From Panopea generosa (lineage: Eukaryota; Mollusca; Bivalvia; Adapedonta; Hiatellidae), in NCBI GenBank assembly GCA_029582155.1, contig CM055912.1:3048191-3112190 (forward strand): a stretch of DNA of 64,000 nucleotides, given 5' to 3'. The translations under genes and the position numbers were made by a program. Positions 8,985 to 20,879 of the stretch are shown here, piece by piece. The notes under the pieces are model-generated. The model had not been told where the DNA came from, did not search any database, and worked only from the letters and a program-made list of their open reading frames with translations. Numbering within the stretch: the stretch's first letter is position 1; every line of letters starts with the position of its first letter.

Positions 8985-9300
8985 TTAAAAGGTCATCTGA
9001 GCCAAAGTTCACGATGAGCTATAATGGTGATCATTTTGCGTCCGTCCGTCCGTCCTTCCTTTGTCGTAAATATTTGTTCCGAACGACTTTCTGGTACAAA
9101 CTGCGTCTACCCTAATTTGAAGAAGCAATTGGGGATTCCAATTTTTTTCAGTACACACAGATTTATTTTCTACACAGGTGAGTTTGCATAAATATGGAAT
9201 ATCCAGTTTAAGGTAAATGTGTGCCAACCAGAGAACAGAGCATTCAAAGGCATAGCCACCACGACAGTTTAAAGTCATTGCAAACTGTAACACCACTTAA
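8985..9300. mobile_element. Dispersed bivalve-type repeat (GATGAGCTATAATGGTGATC)
   Basis: AGGTCATCTGAGCCAAAGTT, GATGAGCTATAATGGTGATC and (GTCC)n at 9040-9056 match a dispersed repeat type I recall from bivalves; it is non-coding. The frame open on the minus strand at 9009-9296 is an incidental reading of it. Confidence 0.45.
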
Positions 9301-9423
9301 CTGGTTCCAAAGATATGTCAAGGAAGGGAGTGAAACGACTTGTTACAAAAAATAAAGTTGATGCATGCGTTGCCTCCCTTCAGTATACCGAGTAACATGT
9401 ACGCAATCGGAGCATTGTGGAGG

Positions 9424-10377
9424 TTGGGCTTACAGTTCTATGTAAGCTGTGTTGGGCTTACTTTTCTATGTAAGCTGTGTTGGGCTTACATTTCTATGTA
9501 AGCTGTGTTGGGCTTACAGTTCTATGTAAGCTGTGTTGGGCTTACATTTCTATGTAAGCTGTGTTGGGCTTACATTTCTATGTAAGCTGTGTTGGGCTTA
9601 CATTTCTATGTAAGCTGTGTTGGGCTTACAGTTCTATGTAAGCTGTGTTGGGCTTACATTTCTATGTAAGCTGTGTTGGGCTTACAGTTCTATGTAAGCT
9701 GTGTTGGGCTTACAGTTCTATGTAAGCTGTGTTGGGCTTACATTTCTATGTAAGCTGTGTTGGGCTTACAGTTCTATGTAAGCTGTGTTGGGCTTACAGT
9801 TCTATGTAAGCTGTGTTGGGCTTACATTTCTATGTAAGCTGTGTTGGGCTTACATTTCTATGTAAGCTGTGTTGGGCTTACAGTTCTATGTAAGCTGTGT
9901 TGGGCTTACATTTCTATGTAAGCTGTGTTGGGCTTACAGTTCTATGTAAGCTGTGTTGGGCTTACATTTCTATGTAAGCTGTGTTGGGCTTACAGTTCTA
10001 TGTAAGCTGTGTTGGGATTACAGTTCTATGTAAGCTGTGTTGAGCTTACATTTCTATGTAAGCTGTGTTGGGCTTACATTTCTATGTAAGCTGTGTTGGG
10101 ATTACAGTTCTATGTAAGCTGTGTTGGGCTTACATTTCTATGTAAGCTGTGTTGGGATTACAGTTCTATGTAAGCTGTGTTGGGCTTACATTTCTATGTA
10201 AGCTGTGTTGGGATTACAGTTCTATGTAAGCTGTGTTGGGCTTACATTTCTATGTAAGCTGTGTTGGGCTTACATTTCTATGTAAGCTGTGTTGGGATTA
10301 CAGTTCTATGTAAGCTGTGTTGGGCTTACATTTCTATGTAAGCTGTGTTGGGCTTACATTTCTATGTAAGCTGTGTT
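9424..10377. repeat. 28-bp minisatellite, 34 copies, hairpin in every unit
   Basis: Each unit contains GCTTACATTTCTATGTAAGC or a close variant followed by TGTGTTGG. The quoted segment is an inverted repeat with 8-bp arms and a TTCT loop. Three main variants occur: T (8-bp stem), G (GCTTACAGTTC, 7-bp stem) and A (GATTACAGTTC, about 5-bp stem). The A variant is confined to units 22-32, where it mostly alternates with T. Unit length is constant. No coding sense. Confidence 0.95.
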
Positions 10378-11149
10378 TGTTAGCTTATATATTGCATGTT
10401 ATAATTTGTTTTTTGTCTAGTAAAACTATAAAGAAAAGCACAACTTAAATTATATTAATACTCAAAGTAATAAAATAACTTAAAGGGCTTAAATAAATTT
10501 TCATACGCCTGCATGAAAATGACGCTAAATATTTAATCGATCAATATTTGATTTAATTTGATTGATATAATTGCATCATTGTTTATTTTATGCAACACTT
10601 TTAAAAGTGACATAACACAATGTCCACGACACCGTTTTATTGTTTGATTGCTACGCCTCCTATTGGGTGATATATTTGTGTTGCTTCGACAAGCTTCCAT
10701 TATCAAATATACAACATGTTCTATGATTGACGTTTCATGCAACTAATTTTCTATTTTACAGAATAATTATGCATCTTTGTTACACGCACATTATTAACTA
10801 GTCTTACACAGTCACACATGCCCGAACTTTCATTCTTCCTCGATGAAATCTTTTTAACTGCTCTTAGTACTTTTGTAGGCGATATGCCGCATATAATTGT
10901 TTCGGAAGTAAATCTTTGTTTATAGGCGATCCGGGCTTTATGCCAAATGAATGTCAGCGTGATTATGCATCAAGGCTTACATAATCTCTTGACTACTTTT
11001 TATTCGTCGAATTTCATTTTTTTCCATACTGAATAAGCAAATGTATTGTTATGGCAACTTACAGCAAACGTTAGATGAAACTCTAAGCAATGTGATATTG
11101 CGCCATGTAACACTTTCGTGGCACCTATGAAATATCAACTGCTCTGAAA
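10378..11149. other. No gene recognised
   Basis: AT-rich single-copy-looking DNA. No RNA gene, repeat or convincing frame on either strand. Confidence 0.4.
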
Positions 11150-11520
11150 AAACAAACCTCCGTGGGTATGCCGTTATTTACATACATACATAGCGATCGT
11201 GTCACACCAGTATTTACAGGTTTCATATTACTTAAGAAATAAATAACTACAATGAATACAAAACACGACTGCCATTGTTGAACAATACCACGTGTGCACA
11301 TTTCTGTGTTTTACTGATGATATAAGCGATGTATCCACGTGTGCACATTTTCTGCGTTTTACTGATGATATAAGCGATGTATCCACGTGTGCACATTTCT
11401 GCGTTTTACTGATGATATAAGCGATGTATCGCCGAAAATAATGCTGCCATTTGGCAGCGTTGTTACTTATGCAACAAAAATTATCGAGGTATAAACCATA
11501 CAGCGCTCTCATAACCACTG
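11150..11520. mobile_element. Dispersed element E, copy 1, with an internal 47-bp triplication
   Basis: CAATACCACGTGTGCACATTT, GATATAAGCGATGTAT, TCGCCGAAAATAATG and TATAAACCATACAGCGCTCTC align in order with 21119-21270, where the segment is single. Here CCACGTGTGCAC to GATGTAT is present three times (starts 11288, 11335, 11383; spacing 47 and 48). Each copy has an E-box CACGTG. Ends of the element are not defined. Confidence 0.55.
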
Positions 11521-12436
11521 CATTTTGTTATTATAGGACATATCTATTACTTTGGGGAAAGGATTAACAGTTCATAATGTAGTTCTGACCCATTCATACG
11601 TACCCCTTGTTCTTCTTCGTTTTTTTTGTGTAAACACAGAATGTGAAAATGCTTCTCTTTACAATATTCCCGATGTTTGGGATATTACATAAGATTTTAT
11701 ATTCATATCGTTTTGGTTAGAAATAAAACGGTTGCTCTTTGTATTTACTGACATATTTATGTCTATATGTGCTAGAGTAACCGTTTCTTACATATTGTTT
11801 TAACACGTGACCTGCTCTATGGCGCTTCCTCGTTATTACCTACTGACATTTTGTGGGACAGCAAATATAAAGTTAGTTTATACTTGGGCAAGTTCATCAT
11901 TACAGTATACACAATGAATGAAACATTTTTGTTATGAGAGATTAATGTATGTCAATGATTAAAGTGTGTGAGTGGGGAAGTGGTTAGTAACTGATTGTTG
12001 AAATGTTTTAGTGACTTTATAGTTATCGAATGCGCAGTCGTACCAATGCATGATCTATAGACATCTCACCCGGCACGTACTGTTCCCGATCACTGAGCAC
12101 ATTACCAGTCTACTGTTTTGTTTTCATAGATATTCATCTATTGATCTTAATATGCAATGGAAAAACAGAGTGAAATAGATTTCTTTTTCACTATTTCAAA
12201 TTGTTTAATGACACCTCATTTCTGGATGTCTAGCCCTTGTCATGTCTTGTAGTGCGTCACTACGCATTTTCAAACCGGCTCATCTTCATTCACTAATTAC
12301 AAAGGAACACACGGCAACAGTGCTTAATTATCGAATGACTTGTTAACACAGTTTGGTTCAATGCTATTGAGTGATTTTGTAAAATTAGATTTTTAAACAT
12401 TCAAACTATCAGATTGTATTATTCTAATTTATCTAC
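11521..12436. other. No gene recognised
   Basis: AT-rich, no structural RNA, repeat or plausible coding exon found. Confidence 0.4.
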
Positions 12437-12835
12437 ACGATACACAAACCACATAAAACCTGCAGGGAACCGTCGATCTACATGAAACACAAACCACATA
12501 CAACCTGCAGGGAACCGTCGATCTACGCGAACCACAAACCACACACAACCTGCAGGGAACCGTCGATCTACGCGAAACACAAACCACATACAACCTGCAG
12601 GGAACCGTCGATCTACGCGAAACACAAACCACATACAACCTTTAGGGAACCGTCGATCTACGCGAAACACAAACCACATACAACCTGCAGGGAACCGTCG
12701 ATCTACGCGAAACACAAACCACATACAACCTGCAGGGAACCATCGATCTACGCGAAACACAAACCACATACAACCTGCAGAGAACCGTCGATCTACGCGA
12801 AACACAAATCAACATACAACCTGCAGGGAACCGTG
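12437..12835. repeat. 45-bp minisatellite, about 9 copies
   Basis: Unit contains AAACCACATACAACCTGCAG, GGAACCGTCGATCTACGCGA. Because 45 is divisible by 3, frames stay open on both strands (KHKPHTTCREPSIYA on plus, a related repeat on minus), but there is no gene context. Confidence 0.95.
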
Positions 12836-13782
12836 GAGGAAACATGCTTCAATTTGTGTAACTAAGACACGACTTTGTGTTGGCTTCTATTTATGTAACT
12901 AACTATTTTATTTTCAAAAACCTAATTTTGACTTAAACGTAAAGAAATACGACCGATGAATTCATACTAGCGCAAAATGGTTGAAACAAACTTGTAGGTA
13001 AATATCAGTACGCAGTATGTGGCACATCGCTAGACAAAACGTTTCGAACATTTAAAAATCATATAGGTGTAAGCCCACCATTGAGTTTTGTTCTTTATTC
13101 TATAGAATATAAAATAGTTTTGCACGATTGCCATTCATAGAGAGATCCAAATGAAAAAAAGTAGTTTCATTGTTTTTCAACCTCTGCACTACCAAAACAT
13201 GATTTCGCTCAGTGTGTATACTGCTGACAAAGTGATGTATTCATACCCTAATATCCAAGCATCATTTTCTTTTCTAAATTCACAATTTAAACATAAAAAT
13301 GCTTTCAAAATGTTCAAAATACATCAATAATGCCATTCAAGTAATAAAAGAGTATAAAACAAGAAAAATGCATTTTAAAGATGAAAAAACAATGATTATT
13401 TATAACCTCCATTATGCGACAACACCACGGAAGCATTTTCTGTTTCCATGGTGGTACTTAACCTATATTCTCCCAAATGGAAATTCTCATACAGTTAACG
13501 GTATAATATGTAAATAGTGAGACAAAACATGCAGTTGATAACGTTAAATGTAGTTTTGTAAAGCTGCATTTACTTCAAGGACGTAAAATGGCATTTCATT
13601 GTGAAACTGTCTGATATTCAAATTAGTTGAAATAAAACGCTCTATTAGTCTGTGCAAATATATTTATAATGAAAGGCGGAACTAATCTCGTCTTTATTGC
13701 TGCCGCGAACACCCACTTACGGAATAATGATCAGGTTTATACGGTGGCTCAGTAGGGCTATCGCGGCATACATATATAATTA
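12836..13782. other. No gene recognised
   Basis: AT-rich. A 72-residue open frame at 13299-13517 shows no recognisable motif and is not called a gene. Confidence 0.4.
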
Positions 13783-13985
13783 AGTCGAAACAGCGAAATA
13801 ACGAAACTACGATGGTAAAAAGTCGACACAACGGTGGTGAAAAAGCCGAAACAAGTATCTACGATAGTGAACATCTTTTCACCATCGTAGTTTCGTTGTT
13901 TCGACTTTTCACCGTCGTTGTGTCGACTTTTCACCAGCGTAGTTTCGTTGTTTCGACTTTTCATCATTTCGAGTTAATTTATGAA
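13783..13985. mobile_element. Foldback element (imperfect palindrome, MITE-like)
   Basis: The left arm (AAGTCGAAACAGCGAAATAA, CGAAACTACGATGGTAAAAA, GTCGACACAACGGTGGTGAA) is mirrored on the right (TTTCACCATCGTAGTTTCGT, TTCGACTTTTCACCGTCGTT, GTGTCGACTTTTCACC). Arms of about 90 bp could pair with mismatches. Non-coding. I recall similar sequences as dispersed foldback elements in molluscs. Confidence 0.6.
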
Positions 13986-14055
13986 ATATGCCGCGAGTGC
14001 CGCAACTGGAAACCGTAAGTTTATACTAGTTTAGAATGTGATTTATTTGCTTATT

Positions 14056-17000
14056 CGTGGAATGCGTGGTCAAGTGGTAGAGCATGAACGGAGGGTGTCG
14101 GAGCGCGTGGTCCAGTGGTAGAGCATGAATGGAGGGTCTTGGAGCGCGTGGTCCAGTGGTAGAGCATGAACGGAGGGTCGTTGAACGCGTGGTCCAGTGG
14201 TAGAGCATGAACGGAGGGTCGTGGAGTGCGTGGCCCAGTGGTAGAGCATGAACGGAGGGTCGTGGAGTGCGTGGCCCAGTGGTAGAGAATGAACGGAGGG
14301 TCGTAGATTGCGTGGCCTAGTGGTAGAGCATGAACGGAGGGTCTTGGAGCGCGTGGTCCAGTGGTAGAGCATGAACGGAGGGCCGTGTAGTGCGTGGTCC
14401 AGTGGTAGAGCATGAACGGAGGGTCTTGGAGCGCGTTGTCCAGTGGCAGAGCATAAACGGAGGGTCGTGAAGCGCGTGGTAAGTGGTAGAGCATGCACGG
14501 AGGGTCGTTGAGCGCGTGGTCCAGTGGTAGAGTATGAACGGAGGGTTATGGGGCGCAAGGTCCAGTGGTAGCGCATAAACGGAGGGTCGTGGACCAGTGG
14601 ACCAGTGGTAGAGCATGAACGGAGGGTTATGGAGTGCGTGGCCCAGCAGTAGAGCATGAACGGAGGGTCGTGGAGTGCGTGGCCCAGCGGTAGAGCATGA
14701 ACGGAGGGTCGTGGAGTGCGTGGCCCAGCGGTAGAGCATGAACGGAGGGTCGTGAAACGCGTGGTCAGGTGGTAGAGCATGAACGGAGGGTCATGGAGCG
14801 CGTGGTCCGGTGGAATAGTATGAACGGAGGGTCGTGGAGCGCGTGATCCAGTGGTAGAGCATGAACGGAGGGTCGTGGAGCGCGATGGTCGTGGAGTGCG
14901 TTGTCAAGTGGTAGAGCATGAACGGAGGGTCGTGGAGCGCGTAGTCCAGTGGTAGAGCATGAACGGAGGGTCGTGGAACGCGTGGCCCAGTAGTACAGCA
15001 TGAACGGAGGGTCGTGGAGCGTGTGGTCAAGTGGTACAGCATGAACGAAGGGTCATGGAGCGCGTGGCCCAGTGGTAGAGCATGAACGGAGGGTCGTAGA
15101 TTGCGTGGCCCTGTGTTAGAGCAGGAACGGAGTGTCGTGGAATGCGTGGTCCAATGATAAAGCATGAACGGAGGGTCGTGGAATGTGTGGTCCAATGATA
15201 GAGCATAAACGGAGGGTCGTGGAGCGCGTGGCCCAGTGGATGAGTATGAATTAAGAATCGTGGAACGCGTAGTCCAATGGTGGAGCGTGGAATGCGCGGT
15301 CCAGTGGTAGAGCATGAACGGAGGGTCATGGAGCTCGTGGTCAAGTGGTAGAGCATGAACGGAGGGTCATGGAGCTCGTGGTCAAGTGGTAGAGCATGAA
15401 CGGAGGGTCGTGGAGTGCGTGGTCTAGTGGTAGATCAAGAACGGAGGGTCATGGAGTGCTGGTAGAACATGAACGGAGCGTCATGGAGCTCTTGGTCAAG
15501 TGGTAGAGCATGAACGGAGGGTCGTGGAGTGCGTGGTCTAGTGGTAGAGCAAGAACGGAGGATCATGGAGTGCGTGGCCCAGTGGTAGAGCATTAACAGA
15601 GGGTCATGGAGTGCTTGGCCCAGTGGAAGAGCATGAACGGAGGGTCATGGAGTGCGTGGCCCAGCGGTAGAGCATGAACAGAGGGTCTCGGAGCGCGTGG
15701 CCCAGTGGAAGAACATGAACGGAGGGTCGTGGAGTGCGTGTCCCAACGGTAGAGCCTGAACAGAGGGTCTCGGAGCGCGTGGCCCAGTGGTAGAGCCTGA
15801 ACGGAGGGTCATGGAGCGCGTGGCCCAGTGGTAGAACATGAACGGAGGGTCATGGAGTGCGTGGCCCAGTGGTATAGCATGAACGGAGGGTCGTGGAGCG
15901 CGTGGCCCAGTGGTATAGCATGAACGGATGGTCGTGGAGCGCGTGGCCCAGTGGTATAGCATGAACGGAGGGTCGTGATGCGCGTGGCCCAGTGGTAGAA
16001 CATGAACGGAGGGTCATGGAGTGCGTGGCCCAGTGGAAGAGCAAGAACGAAAGGTCATGGAGCGCGTGGCCCAGTGGTAGAACATGAACGGAGGGTCATG
16101 GAGTGCGTGGCCCAGTGGTAGAGCATGAACGGAGGGTCGTGGAGCGCGTGGCCAAGTGGTAGAGCATGAACAGAGGGTCTCGGAGCGCGTGGCCCAGTGG
16201 TAGAACATGAACGGAGGGTCGTGGAGTGCGTGGCCCAGTGGTAGAGCATGAACGGAGGGTCGTGGAGTGCGTGGCCCAGTGGTAGAGCATGAACAGAGGG
16301 TCGTGGAGCACGTGGCCCAGTGGTAGAACATGGACGGAGGGTCGTGGAGCGCGTGGTCCAATGGTAGATTATGAACGGAGGGTCGCGGAGTGCGAGGGTC
16401 GTTGAGTGCGTTGTCCAGTGGTAGAGCATGAACGGAGGGTCATGGAGTGCGTGGCCCAGCCGTAGAGCATGAACAGAGGGTCATGGAGCGCGTGGCCCAG
16501 TGGTAGAGCATGAACGGAGGGTCATGGAGTTCGTGGCCCAGCGGTAGAGCATGAACGGAGGGTCGTGGAGCGCGTGGCCCAGTGGTAGAACATGAACGGA
16601 GGGTCGTGGAGCGCGTGGTCCAATGATAGATTATGAACGGAGGGTCGCGGAGTGCGATGGGCGTGGAGTGCGTTGTCCAGTGTAAGAGCATGAACGGAGG
16701 ATCCTAGAGCGCGTGGTTTTGTGGTAGAGCATGAACGGAGAGTCGTGGAACGCGTGGTCCAGCGGAAGAGCATGAACGGAGGGTCGTGGAGCGCGTGGTC
16801 CATTGGTAGAGCATGAACGGAGGGTCTTGGAACGCGTGGTCCGGTAGTGGAGTATGAACGGAGGGTCATGGAATGCATGGTCCAGTGGTAGAGTATGAAC
16901 GGAGAGTTGTGGAAAGCGTGGTCAAGTGGTAGAGCATGAACGGAAGGTCGTGGAACGCGTGGTCCGGTGTTGGAGCATGAACGGAAGTCGTTGAATGTGT

Positions 17001-17483
17001 TGTCCACCGGTAGAGCATGAACGGAGGGTCGTGGAGTGCGTGGCCCAGTGGTAGAGCATGAACAGAGGGTCTTGGAGCGCGTGGTCCAGTGGTAGAGCAT
17101 GAACGGAGGGTCGTGTAAAGCGTGGTCCGGTGTTTGAGCATGAACGGAGGGTCGTGGAACGCATGGTCCAGTGGTAGAGCATGAACGGAGAATTATGGAA
17201 AGCGTGATCCAATGGTAGAGCATGAATGGAGGGTCGTGGAACGCGTGGTGTGGTGGTGGAGCATGAACGGAGGGTCGTGGAATGCGTGGTCAAGTGCTAG
17301 AGAATTAATGGAGAGTTGTGGAATGCGTGGTACTGTGGTAGAGCATGAACAGAAGTCGTGGAATGTGTTGTCCACCGGTAGAGCATGAACAGAGATTCGT
17401 GGAACGCATGGTCCAGTGGTAGAGCATGAACGGAGGGTCGTGGAGTGCATGGTCCTGTGGTGGAGCATGAATGGAGGATCGTG
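14056..17483 (+). repeat. 41-bp satellite grown from the tRNA head of SINE A, about 80 copies
   Basis: Units read GTGGAGCGCGTGGCCCAGTG then GTAGAGCATGAACGGAGGGTC with point changes and occasional deletions. TGGYCCAGTGG in each is a match to the Pol III A box. The last unit runs directly into a B box (17484-17494) and SINE A body sequence, and the unit aligns with the heads of the SINE A copies at 5290 (minus), 48503 and 57521. As 41 is not a multiple of 3, reading continues through all three phases, giving long chimeric open frames on the minus strand (for example 14070-14780 and 16522-17223) with a 41-residue period. I treat these as non-genic. Confidence 0.93.
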
Positions 17484-17553
17484 GGTTCGATTCCTCGTTA
17501 CAATACACATTTTCTGCATATGCTTTGTATTGGTTATACCCAGGAAGACTTCG
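17484..17553 (+). mobile_element. SINE A remainder at the end of the 41-bp array: B box and body
   Basis: GGTTCGATTCC at 17484-17494 is a perfect B box. It is followed by TTTTCTGCATATGCTTTGTA, TTGGTTATACCCAGGAAGAC and TTCGACTCG, matching the body of other SINE A copies; the CACGGTTATGTGTGGTG segment is missing and the 3' tail is lost. Confidence 0.75.
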
Positions 17554-18619
17554 ACTCGTTTATATAGTTTGTTTTTGTCATCTTTTCCTAAATTTAAACT
17601 AAACTATTCGTGTTGTCCGGTGACAAAATGGACACAACAGCTTTGTTTGCGACTTCTCGGTAATAACGTTTGTTTCTGATTTAAGAGAAATCGCCGAGGT
17701 AGTCCGAGTTTTTGTTTTAACCAATCAACAACTTTATCCGAATCTCAGTACAATTGTTTGCAAAAGGAATTGTCAGAACCATATTAGACATATCATATGG
17801 AAAATAATGCATTTACTTGACCAAATATTATGTTTTGTTTTCTGTTAATCATAAGTATAAGAACTATTTTATCGACTTTTTATCTTTATACTAAGAATAT
17901 ATTTTAAACTATTATCCTGTGAATCATATGAAAATGATTTGAAAGTTTACTCGAATTAGAATTAATTAAATACACGTTGTGTTGATATTGCATTTTATTA
18001 CACCAGTCTTCAGTCAAACATAAAACGTCAATCTTGATTATAAAGTGAACAGTTTTGATTAATAAAAGAAGAATTTTGACATTAAAATCGCACGAGCCTT
18101 GCAATCCGTATAGATAAACGTGTAATAAACAGACAAATTAAACCGTTGTACCCAGACTTAATACACACTAATTATCTTTTGTTAAGTTAAATACGTGAAT
18201 AATTATTGTAGAACAATTGCTTTCGGAAATGAAAATATTGCGTTCGCTAATTCTCAATCGCCACACAAACGATATCGTGGATTGTTTAGAAACTAAAATT
18301 CTATGAAATCATCTTTAGAATCTGTTCCGTTGCGCTTAATGTTGCACTATGACAAAAAACAAGTTAAAATATGTAATATACAGGGACGATCTTACACGCT
18401 CCTGACATACAGAACATGCAGGGAATGAATCCTAAAATGTTACAGACTGAAAAACATTATATTTGCTGATATTAATATGATATAAAAATACAGAAGTCAA
18501 AATATAACTACTTTTTTAAACTATTCAACATACACAAAACATTAAAAATAGGTAAAAAATCATACTGTATAATACACTCATTTCAAATAAAAACATATTA
18601 CCAAACCGTTGATATCTAA
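17554..18619. other. No gene recognised
   Basis: AT-rich. No coding, RNA or repeat signal beyond simple A/T runs. Confidence 0.4.
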
Positions 18620-18696
18620 TAAATGACTATCATGGATTGTTGTTGTTGTTGTATGGTGTAAAGTGTCACTTTTAACACTATTTCAGTTACATTGCG
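18620..18696 (-). mobile_element. SINE B 3' end flanking its 69-bp array
   Basis: TTGTTGTTGTTGTATGGTGT, GTGTCACTTTTAACACTATT and TCAGTTACATTGCGACGGTG are the reverse complement of the SINE B 3' end seen at about 509-556 (TGACTGAACAATTGTTGAAA). It runs without a gap into the 69-bp array. Confidence 0.65.
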
Positions 18697-19556
18697 ACGG
18701 TGCCTAGTGGAGCGCTGCCGCTGTTGCAGACACATGTTATGATACCCCAGTCACATTATACTGACACGGTGCCTACTGGAGCGCTGCCGCTGTTGCAGAC
18801 ATATGGTATGATACCCCAGTCACATTATACTGACACGGTGCCTACTGGAGCGCTGCCGCTGTTGCAGAAACATGGTATGATACCCCGGTCACATTATACT
18901 GACACGGTGCCTACTGGAGCGCTGCCGCTGTTGCAGACACATGATATGATACCCAGGTCACATTATACTGACAATGTGCCTACTGGAGCGATGCCGCTGT
19001 TGCAGATACATGGTAAGATACCCCAGTTACATTATACTGACACGGTGCCTACTTGAGCCTTGCCGCTGTTGCAGACACATGGTATTATACCCTGGTCACA
19101 TTATACTGACACCGGGCCTACTGGAGCGCTGCCGCTGTTGCAGACACATGTTATGCTACCCCAGTCACATTATACTGACACGGTGCCTACTGGAGCGCTG
19201 CCGCTGTTTCAGACACATGGTATGATAACCCGGTCACATTATACTGACACGGTGCCTACTTGAGCGCTGCCGCTGTTGCAGACACATGTTATGATACCCC
19301 GGTCACATTATACTGACACGGTGCCTACTGGAGCGCTGCCGCTGTTGCAGACACATGGTATGATACCCCAGTCACATTATACTGACACGGGCCTACTGGA
19401 GCGCTGCCGCTGTTGCAGACACTTGGTATGATACCCCGGTCACATTATACTGACACCGGGACTACCGGAGCGCTGCCGCTGTTGCAGACACATGGTATGA
19501 TACCCCGGTCACATTATACTGACACGGTGCCTACTTGAGCACTGCCGCTGTTGCAG
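18697..19556 (-). repeat. 69-bp satellite grown from SINE B body, about 12 copies
   Basis: Unit contains CGGTGCCTACTGGAGCGCTG, CCGCTGTTGCAGACACATGG, TATGATACCCCAGTCACATT and ATACTGACA. Its reverse complement overlaps the SINE B body at about 415-500 (GTGACTGG, GGTATCATACCATGTGTCTG). Unit length divisible by 3 keeps a frame open (18700-19056), but stops appear in later copies. It is bounded on the left by the SINE B 3' end and on the right by the 37-bp array. Confidence 0.9.
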
Positions 19557-19970
19557 TATCACTGTATACCATACGGAGATATTGAACTGCGGGTATCACT
19601 ATATACCATACGGAGATATTGAACTGCGGGTATTACTGTATATCAAACGGAGATTTTGAGCTGCGGATATCACTGTATACCATACGGAGATATTGAACTG
19701 CGGGTATCACTGTATACCATACGGAGATATTGAACTGCGGGTATCACTATATACCATACGGAGATATTGAACTGCGGGTATCACTGTATACCATTGGGAG
19801 ATATTGAACTGCGGGTATCACTGTATACCATACGGAGATTTTGAACTGCGGGCATTACTATAAACCATACGGAGAAATTGAACTGCAGGTATTACTATAT
19901 ACCATACGGAGATGTTGAACTGTATATATTACTATATATACCATATGGAGATATTGAACTGTAGGTATTA
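19557..19970. repeat. 37-bp minisatellite, about 11 copies
   Basis: Unit TATCACTGTATACCATACGG then AGATATTGAACTGCGGG; copies drift toward the right end. It begins at the very base where the 69-bp array stops. Confidence 0.93.
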
Positions 19971-20559
19971 TTATATGATTTTTCATATTTATGACAGTTT
20001 TAACGAAGTTTTTGAAATAAAAGAAGTGGTGTCGAGCATATATAAACAAATAATTGATAAAAACATAGTTAAATATTACAAATTGCGATATTATTTAGTT
20101 AATCATACAGATAGTAAGGGATTTTTCTTGCTCAATTGTTATAAATGAGCAGAAATATGCAACAACAGATACACTTTAGCAGTATTTAGGCACCGTTGAA
20201 CCTTTAAGATCTTTCCTCAGATGTAATATTATACAGGAGTATACAATTCTTACTCAGGTTACATATACACATAGCACCTTGATGGTCTGGTGGGGGTCCA
20301 ACAGTCAGTGTGTTATTTCTGTAAAAGAATATACGTTACGGTAATGGTAGCGGGGAAATGGTCCGCAAATTAAAGAATGCAGAGTTATGAATGTTGTTTA
20401 CCATTTGTTACATAATGAGACAGAATATATAACAACAATTACATAATATAACAACAATTACATGACAATTATAACAAGACAAACTAAACGTATAATAATT
20501 GATGCATCTTAATTTCCCATAGCTGTTAAGGCTCAAATGAACCTTAGAGTGAGAAAATA
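19971..20559. other. No gene recognised
   Basis: AT-rich. A short ACAACAATTACATAATATA-type duplication lies near 20430-20465. No coding exon. Confidence 0.4.
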
Positions 20560-20564
20560 TTCAA

Positions 20565-20620
20565 GGGGGTTTCGGGGGCATGCCCCCCCCCCCCCCCCCC
20601 CCCTCACCCCCGAATTTTTT
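20565..20620. repeat. G/C-tract palindrome with C21 run
   Basis: GGGGGTTTCGGGGGCATGCC is followed by about 21 C (20583-20603) and TCACCCCCG. GGGGGCATGCCCCC at 20574-20587 is a perfect palindrome. Could form a hairpin, or i-motif on this strand and G-quadruplex on the other. Part of a dispersed repeat by appearance. Confidence 0.7.
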
Positions 20621-20796
20621 TTTGATTCCTAGATCGTCTGTGGTGTGTTCTAGGGTGTTTGCTACAACAGTTTCATTTTCATTAAATTTGTATGATTTTG
20701 GTGTAATAAATTTACAGTAATTTAGCTACAGCAACGCTGTGATGTGATGCAGACGCCGCCATGATGTTTACATTGACACCGGGTAACGATTATTAT

Positions 20797-20821
20797 GTGT
20801 TAGTATATTATATACTAACAC
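20797..20821. repeat. Perfect 12-bp inverted repeat with 1-bp centre
   Basis: GTGTTAGTATAT, T, ATATACTAACAC. It could be the terminus or hairpin of a small element; nothing else identifies it. Confidence 0.7.
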
Positions 20822-20879
20822 CGGTTCCGGTAGCTAACAGTAGGTCAGACACAACTAATACACTAACCAATTTTTTTAC

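Noticed and set aside
12419..12865. Repetitive proteins on both strands (KHKPHTTCREPSIYA plus; FRVDRRFPAGCMWFV minus)
   Set aside because: 45-bp unit divisible by 3; both strands open at once; no splice context or signal peptide.
14051..17519. Many long overlapping minus-strand open frames (up to about 236 codons, repeating PSVHALPLDHALHDPPF-like text)
   Set aside because: They are readings of the 41-bp satellite, cycling through three phases with a 41-residue period. The same DNA is explained as tandem copies of a SINE head.
18700..19263. 118- and 83-codon repetitive frames (TGALPLLQTHGMIPQSHYTD)
   Set aside because: Translation of the 69-bp SINE B-derived array; stops occur in several units.
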